From assembly GCF_011762125.1 (NCBI RefSeq), contig NZ_JAASQN010000005.1, positions 302,484 through 366,483 on the forward strand: a stretch of DNA of 64,000 bases, read 5' to 3'. The notes below the pieces were generated by a model, which saw nothing but the letters and a program-made list of their open reading frames with translations, was not told the origin of the DNA and searched no databases. This document shows positions 27,316 to 36,606 of this stretch, one piece after another (position 1 is the stretch's first letter; each line of letters starts with the position of its first letter). Source of the DNA: Sphingopyxis panaciterrae (GTDB taxonomy: Bacteria; Pseudomonadota; Alphaproteobacteria; Sphingomonadales; Sphingomonadaceae). Position numbers and translations under genes: made by a program.

Positions 27316-28980
27316 ATGACTGCTGCCGATACGCTCACCATCGTTCTGGCCCAAATGACGCAGGCGGTCGGCAATCTTGCCGCCAATGCCGACGCGATGC
27401 GCAGCGTTCGGGCGCGGCATTCCGATGCCGATCTGATCCTTTATCCCGAGCTGCAACTGATCGGCTATCCGCCCGAGGATCTGGTGCTGAAGCCCGCGCT
27501 CGCGACCCGCGCCGCAACGCTGCTCGCCGAGCTGGCGGCCGAAACCGCCGACGGCGGGCCGGCGATGCTGGTGGGATCGGTCGAATGGGAGGAGGGCAGC
27601 CTCTATAATATTGTCGCTTTGCTCGACGGCGGCAAAATCGTCGCGACGCGGCGCAAGCATGAACTGCCCAATTACGGCACGTTCGACGAAAAGCGCGTGT
27701 TCGCGCCCGGTCCGCTTCCCGACGTCGTCGAATGGCGCGGGGTGAAGCTGGGCCTGCCGATCTGCGAGGACGGCTGGTTGCCGGCGGTGTGCCGCCATCT
27801 CGCCGATCAGGGCGCCGAGCTGCTGATCTCGGTCAACGGCAGCCCCTATGAGATCGACAAGGACGACCGCCGCCTGACGCAGGTGTTCGCCAGCCGCGTT
27901 GCCGAAACCTCGCTGCCGCTGATCTTCCTCAACCGGATCGGCGGCCAGGACGAACTGGTGTTCGACGGCTGCTCGTTCATCCTCAACGCCGATGGTTCGA
28001 CCGCGCACCGGCTGACCGACTGGGAGCCCGAAGAGCGCGTGACGCGCTGGACGAAAGGCGATCGGCGCTGGGTGTGCGAAGCGGGCGCGATCACCGAATG
28101 GGAGGCGCATCCCGCCGATATCTATAGCGCGATGATCCTGTCCTTGCGCGACTATGTCGAACGCAACGGCTTCCCGGGCGTCGTGCTCGGCCTGTCGGGC
28201 GGGATCGATTCGGCGATTTGCGCCGCGATCGCCGCCGACGCGCTGGGTCCCGACAAGGTCTGGTGCGTGATGCTGCCGAGCCGCTTCACCAGTCAGGAAA
28301 GCCTCGACGACGCGGCGGGCTGCGCCGGGATGATCGGGTGCCGGCTCGACACGATCCCGATCGTCCCGGCGGTCGAGGCGTTCGACGCGATGCTCGCCGG
28401 CAGCTTTGCCGACCGCGACGTCGATATCACCGAGGAAAATGTCCAGTCGCGCATCCGCGGCGTTACGCTGATGGCGCTGTCGAACAAGTTCGGCCCGATG
28501 CTGCTGACCACCGGTAACAAGAGCGAGATGAGTGTCGGTTATGCGACCATCTATGGCGACATGGCGGGCGGCTATAACCCGCTGAAGGACGCGTATAAGA
28601 TGACGGTGTTCGCGGTCGCCAGGTGGCGCAACGAGAATGTGCCGCGACTGTCGCGCAATCCGGTGGCGCCGGTGATGCCCGACAGGATCATCACCAAGCC
28701 GCCGAGCGCCGAGCTGCGCCCCGACCAGAAGGACGAGGACAGCCTGCCGCCCTATGCGGACCTCGACAATATGCTCCACATGCTCGTCGAGGAGGAGGCG
28801 AGCGTCGACGATGTCGTGGCGCGTTACGGCTTCGATCGCGACGCGGTGGTGCGGATCGAGCGCTTGCTGATGCTTGCGGAGTATAAGCGGCGTCAGGCCC
28901 CGCCGGGGGTCAAGCTGTCGACGCGCAATTTCGGCCGCGACCGCCGCTATCCGATCACGCATGGGTTCCGGACGGGGTAG
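27316..28980 (+). CDS. nadE: Glutamine-dependent NAD+ synthetase
   Basis: Last step of NAD synthesis, using glutamine as ammonia donor. Residues 1-270 form a nitrilase-type glutaminase (Glu in LILYPELQLIGYPPED, Lys in RRKHELPNYGTFDE, Cys in GLPICEDGW). The C-terminal half is the synthetase with the P-loop LSGGIDSAICAAIAADAL and TTGNKSEMSVGYATIYGDM. I chose ATG 27316 (554 residues); ATG 27304 or 27271 would add a short unconserved lead. Confidence 0.95.
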   Translation: MTAADTLTIVLAQMTQAVGNLAANADAMRSVRARHSDADLILYPELQLIGYPPEDLVLKPALATRAATLLAELAAETADGGPAMLVGSVEWEEGSLYNIVALLDGGKIVATRRKHELPNYGTFDEKRVFAPGPLPDVVEWRGVKLGLPICEDGWLPAVCRHLADQGAELLISVNGSPYEIDKDDRRLTQVFASRVAETSLPLIFLNRIGGQDELVFDGCSFILNADGSTAHRLTDWEPEERVTRWTKGDRRWVCEAGAITEWEAHPADIYSAMILSLRDYVERNGFPGVVLGLSGGIDSAICAAIAADALGPDKVWCVMLPSRFTSQESLDDAAGCAGMIGCRLDTIPIVPAVEAFDAMLAGSFADRDVDITEENVQSRIRGVTLMALSNKFGPMLLTTGNKSEMSVGYATIYGDMAGGYNPLKDAYKMTVFAVARWRNENVPRLSRNPVAPVMPDRIITKPPSAELRPDQKDEDSLPPYADLDNMLHMLVEEEASVDDVVARYGFDRDAVVRIERLLMLAEYKRRQAPPGVKLSTRNFGRDRRYPITHGFRTG

Positions 28981-29046
28981 CGCGGAGAAGGCAGGGAAAT
29001 CAAATCTGTCGCCACCGCGACCGCAAAGCGGCTATAGGCGCCGCCC

Positions 29047-30357
29047 ATGACCATCACGACCCGTTTCGCCCCCTCGCCGACCGGCAGCCTGCACGTCGGC
29101 AATGTTCGCACCGCGCTGCACAACTGGCTGTGGGCGCGCAAGCATGGCGGGCGGTTCCTGCTGCGCATCGACGACACCGACCTCGAGCGGTCGAAAGAGG
29201 AATATGTCGATGCCATTCGCGCCGACCTGGCGTGGCTGGGGCTCGACGTCGATGGCGAGGAGCGGCAGTCGGCGCGCTTTGCACTTTACGAGGCTGAATT
29301 CGCGAAATTGCAGGCCGCGGGTCGCGTCTATGCCTGTTACGAGACGTCCGAAGAGCTCGACATCAGGCGCAAGGTGCTGCTGTCGCGCGGCTTGCCGCCG
29401 GTGTATGAGCGCAAGCCCGAGGGTGCGCCGGTGCCCGCGGGCGTGGCGCCGCACTGGCGTTTCCGGCTCGACCATGACGCGCCGATCCTATGGACCGACA
29501 TGGTGCGCGGTCCCCAGCATTTCGAACCGAAGACCATGTCCGACCCGGTGGTCCGGCGCGCCGACGGCAGCTGGCTGTACCTGTTGCTGAGCGTGATCGA
29601 CGATATCGCGATGGGGATCAGCCATGTCGTGCGCGGCGAGGACCATGTGTCGAACACCGCGGCGCAGATCCAGATGTTCGAGGCGCTGAGGGCAGAGCCG
29701 CCCATATTCGCGCACGAAGCGCTGCTCGTCGGGACCGAAGGCAAATTATCGAAGCGGCTGGGCTCGCTCGGCATGGCGAGCCTGCGCGAAGCGGGGATCG
29801 AGCCGATCGCGCTCGTTGCCTTGCTCGCGCGGTTGGGGACGAGCGATCCGGTCGAGCCGGTGACTGATACGGCACTATTGGTCGAGGGCATTGATTTCGG
29901 CCGCTTCGGCCGGGCGCCCGCGCGTTTCGACGAGGCCGAGCTGGCGCTGCTGAACCAGAAGATATTGCATCAGACCGATCATGCGGCGGTTGCGGACCGC
30001 CTGCCCGCCGCGATCACCCCGGCGCGCTGGAACGCGATTCGCCCGAATCTGGCGACGGTGGCCGAGGCGGCCGACTGGGTACAGGTGTTCGACGGCCCGC
30101 TCGCGCCGCCGGCCGCCGACGAAGCCGACCGCGCGGTAATCGCCGCCGCCGCCGCCGCGGCGCCCGCGATCGACTGGGGCAGCGACCCGTGGCACGCGCT
30201 GACGAACGCGGTCAAGGCGGGGACCGGGGCAAAGGGCCGCGCGCTGTTCCTGCCGCTGCGCCGCGCGCTGACCGGGCGCGACCATGGTCCCGACATGGCC
30301 GAACTGCTGCCGCTGATTGCCAAGGAGCAGGCAGTGGCGCGGCTGGCGGTCGATTAA
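29047..30357 (+). CDS. gltX: Glutamyl-tRNA synthetase (short form)
   Basis: Charges tRNA with glutamate. Class I motifs: HIGH as HVGN (SPTGSLHVGNVRTAL) and KMSKS as KLSKR (TEGKLSKRLGSLG). At 436 residues it is shorter than the roughly 470 of the E. coli enzyme. Many alphaproteobacteria have two GltX proteins with different tRNA preferences, so this could be one of a pair; a second copy would be outside the window. There is no zinc-type Cys cluster as in E. coli. Confidence 0.93.
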   Translation: MTITTRFAPSPTGSLHVGNVRTALHNWLWARKHGGRFLLRIDDTDLERSKEEYVDAIRADLAWLGLDVDGEERQSARFALYEAEFAKLQAAGRVYACYETSEELDIRRKVLLSRGLPPVYERKPEGAPVPAGVAPHWRFRLDHDAPILWTDMVRGPQHFEPKTMSDPVVRRADGSWLYLLLSVIDDIAMGISHVVRGEDHVSNTAAQIQMFEALRAEPPIFAHEALLVGTEGKLSKRLGSLGMASLREAGIEPIALVALLARLGTSDPVEPVTDTALLVEGIDFGRFGRAPARFDEAELALLNQKILHQTDHAAVADRLPAAITPARWNAIRPNLATVAEAADWVQVFDGPLAPPAADEADRAVIAAAAAAAPAIDWGSDPWHALTNAVKAGTGAKGRALFLPLRRALTGRDHGPDMAELLPLIAKEQAVARLAVD

Positions 30358-30433
30358 GCCGGCCTCCTTCGCCGGGATGACGAATTGAAATGGGCGTGAC
30401 TCGCAAGGCCATGACCTTTGCCGATCTCTCCGC

Positions 30434-30458
30434 TTGACAATATTGGTGACGTTATAAT
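30434..30458 (+). promoter_or_regulatory. Candidate promoter elements upstream of TonB-family gene
   Basis: A perfect TTGACA (30434-30439) and a perfect TATAAT (30453-30458) lie 79 bp or more upstream of the ATG. They are only 13 bp apart, against the usual 16-18. The stretch is AT-rich for this genome. It may be a promoter with a different true -10 or -35, or a regulated non-standard one. Confidence 0.4.
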
Positions 30459-30536
30459 ATCTCATAGCTATGACTTGGCCGATAGCGGCGGTCGATACGC
30501 AGCGGGGCCGGGTCATTTAAGGCAAGGAGAGATGCC

Positions 30537-31271
30537 ATGACCCTGATACCTATGATTTCGGCACTTGCCGCGACGCCCCGTCGGGCTGCGGCGCCCGCCG
30601 GTACTCGCGCGCCGTTGCCCCGCGAAAGCTATGGCGCCGGCAATCGCCACCGGCCCGTCGCGGCGCTCTTCGCCGTCGGAGTGCCCGCCGCGCTCGTCGT
30701 CGCGGTCGCGCTGTCGCCGATGATCGTCGACAAGGCACCGACGACCAAAACGCCGCCCTGGACGTCGGTCTTCCTGCCGAAGACGACGCCCCCCGAGCCG
30801 CAAGATGCGAAGCCGCAGCCGAAGCAGCCGACCGAAAGCGTCGTCATCGCCACCAAATCGCCGCTTCCCCCGCTGGCGTCCGAGGCGCCTGCGGGGCATG
30901 TCGATCCGCCACCCTATGTTCCCCCGGCGGGGACCGGAGCGGGCACGACGATCATCGATCTGCCGGTGCCGCCCAAGCCCCCGCTGGTCCTGGCGCAGCT
31001 TGATTCGCGCTATGCCGGCGCGTTCCAGCCCGATTATCCCGCGCGCGAGCAGCGCGGCGAGATCGAGGGCATCGTCAGGGTACGCGTGCTGATCGGCACC
31101 GACGGGCGCGTCAGGTCGGTCGAGCTGGTCAGCGGCGACAACCCCGCCTTCTTCGAAGCGACGAAACGGCGCGCGCTGTCCAGATGGCGTTTCAAGCCCG
31201 CGACGCGCGGCGGCGTGGCGGAAGAAAGCTGGAAGGAAATGACGGTGCGCTTCGAGATCAGGAACGGCTGA
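30537..31271 (+). CDS. TonB-family energy transducer
   Basis: A 244-residue inner-membrane-anchored protein. There is an N-terminal basic region, one membrane segment (about 41-60, VAALFAVGVPAALVVAVALS), a long Pro-rich periplasmic linker (PKTTPPEPQDAKPQPKQP) and a C-terminal TonB domain (QPDYPAREQRGEIEGIVRVRVLIGTDGRVRSVELVSG to RWRFKPA). It passes proton-motive energy from ExbB-ExbD to outer-membrane receptors. No exbB, exbD or receptor gene is next to it. Confidence 0.88.
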   Translation: MTLIPMISALAATPRRAAAPAGTRAPLPRESYGAGNRHRPVAALFAVGVPAALVVAVALSPMIVDKAPTTKTPPWTSVFLPKTTPPEPQDAKPQPKQPTESVVIATKSPLPPLASEAPAGHVDPPPYVPPAGTGAGTTIIDLPVPPKPPLVLAQLDSRYAGAFQPDYPAREQRGEIEGIVRVRVLIGTDGRVRSVELVSGDNPAFFEATKRRALSRWRFKPATRGGVAEESWKEMTVRFEIRNG

Positions 31272-31293
31272 GGCCCCATATGACCCCTCCCGG

Positions 31294-31326
31294 GCGGGCG
31301 GCCGCGCGCCGTCCGCCCGCTCCTTT
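31294..31326 (+). terminator. Terminator after the TonB-family gene
   Basis: The stem GCGGGCGG / CCGCCCGC (31294-31301 and 31313-31320) is followed by TCCTTTT. It lies 22 bp after the stop. Confidence 0.65.
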
Positions 31327-31486
31327 TGCTTGACAGCAACGCCGAATCCGGTCAGAGGCGCGCGGATATCGAGGGCGGCGCCTGTGCGCGGCCCTTATAT
31401 GTTTTTCACTAGAGCAGCCGGGGCCCGCGTCCCGCCGCATCGACCGCTTCGGCGGAAGAGGCGAAGATTTTTCGAGGAACAGGGCC

Positions 31487-31654
31487 ATGGCCAAGCCGAC
31501 GACCGTCAAGATCAAGCTGGTGAGCACCGCCGACACGGGCTTTTTCTACGTCACCAAGAAGAACCCCCGCACGATGACCGAAAAAATGTCGGTGCGGAAA
31601 TATGACCCGCGTGCGCGCAAGCATGTCGAGTTCAAGGAAGCCAAGATCAAGTAA
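31487..31654 (+). CDS. rpmG: Ribosomal protein bL33
   Basis: Large-subunit protein bL33, 55 residues: [20 protein letters not shown] then [20 protein letters not shown] and EFKEAKIK. It is the zinc-free form (no CxxC). The upstream GAGGAACAGGGCC gives a ribosome site. It is monocistronic, with a terminator 66 bp downstream. Confidence 0.95.
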   Translation: MAKPTTVKIKLVSTADTGFFYVTKKNPRTMTEKMSVRKYDPRARKHVEFKEAKIK

Positions 31655-31719
31655 GCTCTGCCGCCGGGCGCGGAGGCGCGCGGCGGGACAGCTTCAGTCT
31701 CCGGAATACGGGGTTACGG

Positions 31720-31747
31720 AAGGGCGGCGGTTGCGTCGCCCTTTTTC
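31720..31747 (+). terminator. Rho-independent terminator after rpmG
   Basis: AAGGGCGGCG pairs with CGTCGCCCTT (one G-U) around GTTG, followed by TTT. It uses the same stem sequence as other terminators in the window. Confidence 0.8.
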
Positions 31748-31770
31748 GTGCGCGGGTGGTGGCTGGCGGT

Positions 31771-31905
31771 GTCGGCTTTGGGGTGGTGAGCGGACGCTGC
31801 TTAACGCACCTTCGTCATCCCGGACTTGATCCGGGATCCCGCTTTTTTTGAAGGTAACGCAGGTTTCGACGTCCAGCGGGACCCCGGATCAAGTCCGGGG
31901 TGACG
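31771..31905. repeat. Composite repeat: GGCTTTGGGGTGG block plus family B hairpin pair
   Basis: GTCGGCTTTGGGGTGGTGAG (31771-31790) is followed by CGGACGCTGC and then by arms CGTCATCCCGGACTTGATCC (31813) and GGATCAAGTCCGGGGTGACG (ending 31905). The core spacer CAGGTTTCGA resembles that at 23685. It lies between rpmG and the convergent mutM. Confidence 0.88.
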
Positions 31906-31941
31906 ATAAGGGTAACCGGTCGCTTCCCGCCCTTCGGCCGA

Positions 31942-32754
31942 TCAGCGCTGGCATTTCGGGCAATAGAAGGTCGAACGGCCGCTCTGGACGATGCGGGCGA
32001 CCGTGCCGCCGCATTCGCATGCCTCGCCCTCGCGCCCGTAGACGCGCCAGTCCTTCGCGAAATAGCCGAGTTCGCCGTCGGGCTGCTTATAATCGCGCAG
32101 CGTCGATCCCCCCGCCGCGATCGAGGCTTCGAGCACCGCCTTGATCGCCGGCACCAGCGCCGCAATCTTCGCGCGCGGCACATCGGCGGCGGCGCGTGTC
32201 GGGGCGATGCGCGCCATGTTGAGCGCTTCGCACACATAGATATTGCCGAGCCCGGCGACGATCGTCTGGTCGAGCAGCATCGCCTTGACCGGGGCGCGCC
32301 GGCCGGCGAGCGCGCGCGTCAGATAGGCGGCGTCGAAATCGTCCGACAGCGGTTCGGGACCCAGTGTGACGAAGGCGGGAAAGGCGACGAGCGGATCGCC
32401 CGCGACAAGGTCGACCGAGCCGAAGCGGCGCGGATCGTGGAGCATCAGCCGCTGCCCCGCCGCGGTGTCGATCAGCAGATGATCGTGCTTGCCGGGTTCG
32501 CCGGCGCCGATCCGCCAGCTGCCCGACATGCCGAGGTGGAAGATCATATGATCGTCGCGGTCGGTGGTGATGATGCCATATTTGGCGCGGCGCGACAGGC
32601 CGGTCACCGTCGCGCCGGTGAGCCGCTGCGCGAGGTCGACCGGAAACGGCCGCCGCAGGTCGGGGCGCATCGTCGAGACGCGGATGAGGCGCTGGCCGGT
32701 GAGGTGCGGCGTCAGGCCGCGGACGGTGGTTTCGACTTCGGGTAGCTCGGGCAT
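31942..32754 (-). CDS. mutM: Formamidopyrimidine-DNA glycosylase
   Basis: Base-excision repair enzyme that removes 8-oxoguanine and has AP-lyase activity. The 270-residue product begins MPELPEVETTVRGL (catalytic Pro and Glu at residues 2-3 after Met removal). The conserved GLGNIYVCEAL is present, and the C-terminus has a four-cysteine zinc finger (CECGG...YCPKCQR). It is divergent from ubiE. Confidence 0.97.
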   Translation of the reverse strand: MPELPEVETTVRGLTPHLTGQRLIRVSTMRPDLRRPFPVDLAQRLTGATVTGLSRRAKYGIITTDRDDHMIFHLGMSGSWRIGAGEPGKHDHLLIDTAAGQRLMLHDPRRFGSVDLVAGDPLVAFPAFVTLGPEPLSDDFDAAYLTRALAGRRAPVKAMLLDQTIVAGLGNIYVCEALNMARIAPTRAAADVPRAKIAALVPAIKAVLEASIAAGGSTLRDYKQPDGELGYFAKDWRVYGREGEACECGGTVARIVQSGRSTFYCPKCQR

Positions 32755-32847
32755 ATCGCGCTGGAGGTAACTGGCATTTGCCTGGCGAACAAGCCTTGGC
32801 TAAAGGCGGCATACACTTCCGTATCTCCCCCCGCAAAGGCGCGTTCC

Positions 32848-33585
32848 ATGTCCACCCCCGATACCGTCAGCTTCGGTTATGAAGAGGTCCCGGCGACCGC
32901 CAAGACCGCGATGGTCGGTGAGGTGTTCAGCCGCGTCGCGCGCAAATATGACATCATGAACGACGCGATGTCGGGCGGCATGCACCGATTGTGGAAGGAT
33001 CGCTTCGTGCGCCGGGTGAAGCCGCGTGCGGGCGAGACGATCCTCGACATGGCGGGCGGCACCGGCGACATCGCCTTTCGCATGGAGAAGAACGGCGCCA
33101 GCATCACCGTCGCCGACATCAACCCCGACATGCTGGGCGTCGGCATGGAGCGCGCGGCCGGGCGCGGCATCGATACGCTGGTGTGGTCGGAGCAGAATGC
33201 CGAGAAGCTGAGCTTTCCCGGCCAGTTTTTCGATGCCTATACGATCGCTTTCGGCATCCGCAACGTCACCGACATTCCCGCCGCGCTGGGGGAAGCGCAC
33301 CGCGTGCTGCGCTATGGCGGGCGTTTCTTCTGCCTCGAATTCTCGACCAACGAATGGCCGGGTTTCGCGCAGGCCTATGATGCCTATTCGCACCATCTGG
33401 TGCCCAAGCTCGGCAAGCTGATTGCGCAGGACGAAGACAGCTATCGTTACCTGATCGAATCGATCCGCCGCTTTCCGCCGATGCCCGCCTTCGCGCAGAT
33501 GATCCGCGACGCGGGGTTCAGCGCGGTGAAGGTCGAGCCGATCATGGGCGGTCTCGTCGCGATCCACAGCGGGTGGAAGGCTTGA
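32848..33585 (+). CDS. ubiE: Ubiquinone/menaquinone biosynthesis C-methyltransferase
   Basis: SAM-dependent C-methylation of demethoxyubiquinol. The 245-residue product has VFSRVARKYDIMNDAMSGGMHRLWKDRF, the SAM loop LDMAGGTGDIAFRM and the core YTIAFGIRNVTDIPAAL. It is directly followed by ubiB with overlap, forming a ubiquinone unit. Confidence 0.97.
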   Translation: MSTPDTVSFGYEEVPATAKTAMVGEVFSRVARKYDIMNDAMSGGMHRLWKDRFVRRVKPRAGETILDMAGGTGDIAFRMEKNGASITVADINPDMLGVGMERAAGRGIDTLVWSEQNAEKLSFPGQFFDAYTIAFGIRNVTDIPAALGEAHRVLRYGGRFFCLEFSTNEWPGFAQAYDAYSHHLVPKLGKLIAQDEDSYRYLIESIRRFPPMPAFAQMIRDAGFSAVKVEPIMGGLVAIHSGWKA

Positions 33586-35126
33586 CCCGACCCGTCACCC
33601 ATATCGCCCGCCTGCTGAAGTGGGGGCGCATCCTGGCGCGCCATGGCGCGCTGCGCGGGATCGAGAGTGCGCCGCAGACCCCGCCGGGCGTGAAGCGGCT
33701 GTGCCGGATCGCGCGGCTGGGCACGATCCAGCCGAAGATTCCCGACTATGCCGCGGCTTTCCAGGCGATCGGCCCCGCCGCGGTCAAGCTCGGCCAGACG
33801 CTCGCGACGCGCCCCGACCTGGTCGGCGAGGAGGCGGCGCGCAATCTGCTCAGCCTGCAGGACGCGCTCGCGCCGGTGGCGTTCGAGCGGATCCGGCAGG
33901 AGATCGAGGCGACCTTCGAAGCGCCGCTGGAGAGCCTGTACAGCGAATTCGACCCCGAACCGGTCGGATCGGCGTCGATCGCGCAGGTCCACCGCGCGGT
34001 GACGACCGACGGCCGCCAGGTCGCGGTAAAGGTGCGCCGTCCGGGGATCGACAAGCAGTTCGCGCGCGACATCGAAACCTATGAATGGGCGGCCGCGCAT
34101 CTCGAAGCCTTCGGCGGCGAAGCGTCGCGGCTGCGCCCGCGGCAGGTGATTGCCAATTTCCGCCGCTGGACCCTGCGCGAGCTCGACCTCCGCCGCGAGG
34201 CGGCCTCGGCATCCGAACTCGCCGATGCGATGGTCGGGGTGCCGACATTCGAGGTTCCCGCGATCGACTGGGACCGCACCGCCAGCCGGGTAATGACGCT
34301 GGACTGGATCGACGGCATCAAGATTTCGCACCGCGACGCGCTGATCGCCGCGGGGCATGACATGGAGGCGCTATCGGCGAACCTCGTCAACGCCTTTCTG
34401 CGGCAGGCGATCGCGGAAGGCTTCTTCCACGCCGACATGCACCAGGGCAATTTGTTCGTGAAGGCCGACGGGACGATCGCTGCGGTCGATTTCGGCATCA
34501 TGGGGCGGATCAACCGGCAGGCGCGCTACTGGCTCGCCGAAATCCTCTATGGGCTGACGACGGGCAATTACCGCCGCGTCGCGGAGATCCATTTCGAGGC
34601 GCAATATGTCCCCGATTATCACAGCGTCGAGGAGTTCGCGACGGCGCTGCGCGCGGTCGGCGAGCCGATGCGTGGCAAGCCGGTGAGCGAGCTCAGCGTC
34701 GGGCAGATGCTCGACGGGCTGTTCGCGATCACCCGCGATTTCGACATGCAGACGCAGCCGCACCTTCTCCTTCTCCAGAAGACGATGGTGATGGTCGAGG
34801 GCGTCGCGACGATGCTCGATCCCAGGATCAACATGTGGGACGTGTCGGGACCCTTCGTCAGCGAATGGATTCGCGACGAACTCGGCCCCGAAGCGGCGCT
34901 CGCCGACGGGATCCGCGAACAGGGAAAGACGCTGGCGCTGATCCCCGACATCATCCGCCGCCTCGACGCCCAACTGCCGAAGCAGGGCGGGGCGCCGCCC
35001 GCGCCGCCGCTGTCCGAGATTCCGCTGATGTGGGACAAAGGCGAACGCCGTCGCTGGTGGCGCTATGCGCTGACCGCGCTGGCTGGCGCGGCGGCGGGCG
35101 CGGGGCTGCTGAACTGGCTGGGGTGA
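33582..35126 (+). CDS. ubiB: Ubiquinone biosynthesis protein UbiB (ABC1/ADCK kinase-like)
   Basis: Atypical kinase-like protein needed for ubiquinone synthesis, membrane-bound. The kinase-like core shows KLGQTLATRPDLVGEEAARNLLSLQDALAP, EPVGSASIAQVHRA, VAVKVRRPGI, HADMHQGNLFVK and VDFGIMGRI. A hydrophobic helix is at the C-terminus (YALTALAGAAAGAGLLNWLG). The start is either TTG 33582 (MTRPVTHIARLLKW, overlapping the ubiE stop as TTGA) or GTG 33573. I prefer the first on family resemblance. Confidence 0.93.
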   Translation: MTRPVTHIARLLKWGRILARHGALRGIESAPQTPPGVKRLCRIARLGTIQPKIPDYAAAFQAIGPAAVKLGQTLATRPDLVGEEAARNLLSLQDALAPVAFERIRQEIEATFEAPLESLYSEFDPEPVGSASIAQVHRAVTTDGRQVAVKVRRPGIDKQFARDIETYEWAAAHLEAFGGEASRLRPRQVIANFRRWTLRELDLRREAASASELADAMVGVPTFEVPAIDWDRTASRVMTLDWIDGIKISHRDALIAAGHDMEALSANLVNAFLRQAIAEGFFHADMHQGNLFVKADGTIAAVDFGIMGRINRQARYWLAEILYGLTTGNYRRVAEIHFEAQYVPDYHSVEEFATALRAVGEPMRGKPVSELSVGQMLDGLFAITRDFDMQTQPHLLLLQKTMVMVEGVATMLDPRINMWDVSGPFVSEWIRDELGPEAALADGIREQGKTLALIPDIIRRLDAQLPKQGGAPPAPPLSEIPLMWDKGERRRWWRYALTALAGAAAGAGLLNWLG

Positions 35127-35205
35127 CGAGGACGGCGGTTCAACCACCGGCCGGTTCCAAACCGCCAAACCGGTGCCGGCCACATCATAACGATAAGGAT
35201 CGCGC

Positions 35206-36606
35206 ATGAACGACGAAATCGGGGCAGCCGTACGCGACGTGCTGGCGAGACTGACGGCGGACCGCGCACGCGGCGAACCGATCGTATCGATCGCGTCCGC
35301 CGATGAGGCGATCGCGCTGCGCGCGCTCGCGGTGCCCAAGGCCGGCAGGCCGATCGCGGCAGTCATCGACGATGCCGAGCGGGTGTTCGCACACCGCGTT
35401 CGCATGGATCATCCGCGCTTCTACGGCTTCATTCCGTCGCCCGCTTCGCCGCTGTCGCTGGTGGGCGAAATGCTGGCCAGCGGCTATAATGCGCATGCCG
35501 GAAGCTGGATGCAGAGCTCGGGACCCGCGGCGATCGAACAGGGGCTGATCGCCTGGCTGGCCGAGCGCGCGGGACTTCCGGACAGCGCGGGCGGACTCTT
35601 CGTTTCGGGCGGATCGATGGCGAACCTTACCGGACTGATGCTGGCGCGCGACCGCATGCTGCCGCCGGGTGAACGTCATCGCGGCGTCGCCTATGTCTCG
35701 ACCCAGACGCATTCGTCGGTCGCGAAGGGGCTCGGTGTCCTCGGCCTGCTGCCCGGCCAGATTCGCAAGGTCGCGGTCGACGCCGACCGGCGGCTCGACG
35801 TCGCGGCGCTCGCCGGGGCGGTTGCGGCGGACCGCGCGGCGGGCAAGCTGCCGTTCGTGGTGATCGCGAGCTGCGGCACGACGAACACCGGCAGCATCGA
35901 CGACCTGCATGCGATCGCCGACCTGGCCGGGCGCGAGCGATTGTGGCTGCATGTCGACGGCGCCTATGGCGCGTCGGTCGCGCTGTCGGGCAGCCACCGC
36001 GCGCTGGTCAACGGGCTGGGCCGCGCCGACAGCCTGTCGTGGGACGCGCACAAATGGCTGTTCCAGACCTATGGCTGCGGCATGGTGCTGGTCCGCGACC
36101 GGATGCACCTGCTCGAAAGCTTTGCGACCAGCGCCGAATATCTGCAGGATGCGGCGGCGGGCGACGATACGCCGAATTTCTGGGATTATGGCGTCGAACT
36201 GACCCGGCCCGCACGCGCGATGAAGCTGTGGTTCACGCTACAGGTCATGGGCGCGCGCGCCGTCGGCGAGGCGATCGACCATGGTTTTGAACTGGCCGCG
36301 GCGCTGGAGGAAGCTTTGCGCGAGCGGCCGCACTGGCGGATCGTCTCTCCGGCGCAGCTCGGGATCGTGACCTTCCGCTACGCACCGCCGGGGCGCGATG
36401 CGAACGCGCTCGATGCGCTGAACACGGCGATCGCGCGGCGCATGATCGACGACAATGCCGGGGCGCCGCTGACGACGCGGCTCGACGATGCGGTCGTGCT
36501 GCGCGCCTGCACGATCAGCCCCGAGGCGACGGTTGGAGACATCCGGGCGATGGTCGCGGATTTGGACGCGCGCGCGGTGGAGATGGCGGGGGCGGGGCGG
36601 CAATAG
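35206..36606 (+). CDS. Pyridoxal-phosphate-dependent group II decarboxylase
   Basis: A 466-residue PLP enzyme of the aromatic-amino-acid/glutamate decarboxylase group. Motifs: MDHPRFYGFIPSPASPLS, FVSGGSMANLTGLMLAR, ASCGTTNTGSIDDL, LHVDGAYGASVALS (Asp to PLP nitrogen) and the Schiff-base lysine in SLSWDAHKWLFQTYGCG (about residue 283). The substrate cannot be assigned; an aromatic L-amino acid is most likely. No neighbouring transporter or pathway gene is seen. It is downstream of ubiB in the same direction, with an 80-bp gap. Confidence 0.85.
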   Translation: MNDEIGAAVRDVLARLTADRARGEPIVSIASADEAIALRALAVPKAGRPIAAVIDDAERVFAHRVRMDHPRFYGFIPSPASPLSLVGEMLASGYNAHAGSWMQSSGPAAIEQGLIAWLAERAGLPDSAGGLFVSGGSMANLTGLMLARDRMLPPGERHRGVAYVSTQTHSSVAKGLGVLGLLPGQIRKVAVDADRRLDVAALAGAVAADRAAGKLPFVVIASCGTTNTGSIDDLHAIADLAGRERLWLHVDGAYGASVALSGSHRALVNGLGRADSLSWDAHKWLFQTYGCGMVLVRDRMHLLESFATSAEYLQDAAAGDDTPNFWDYGVELTRPARAMKLWFTLQVMGARAVGEAIDHGFELAAALEEALRERPHWRIVSPAQLGIVTFRYAPPGRDANALDALNTAIARRMIDDNAGAPLTTRLDDAVVLRACTISPEATVGDIRAMVADLDARAVEMAGAGRQ

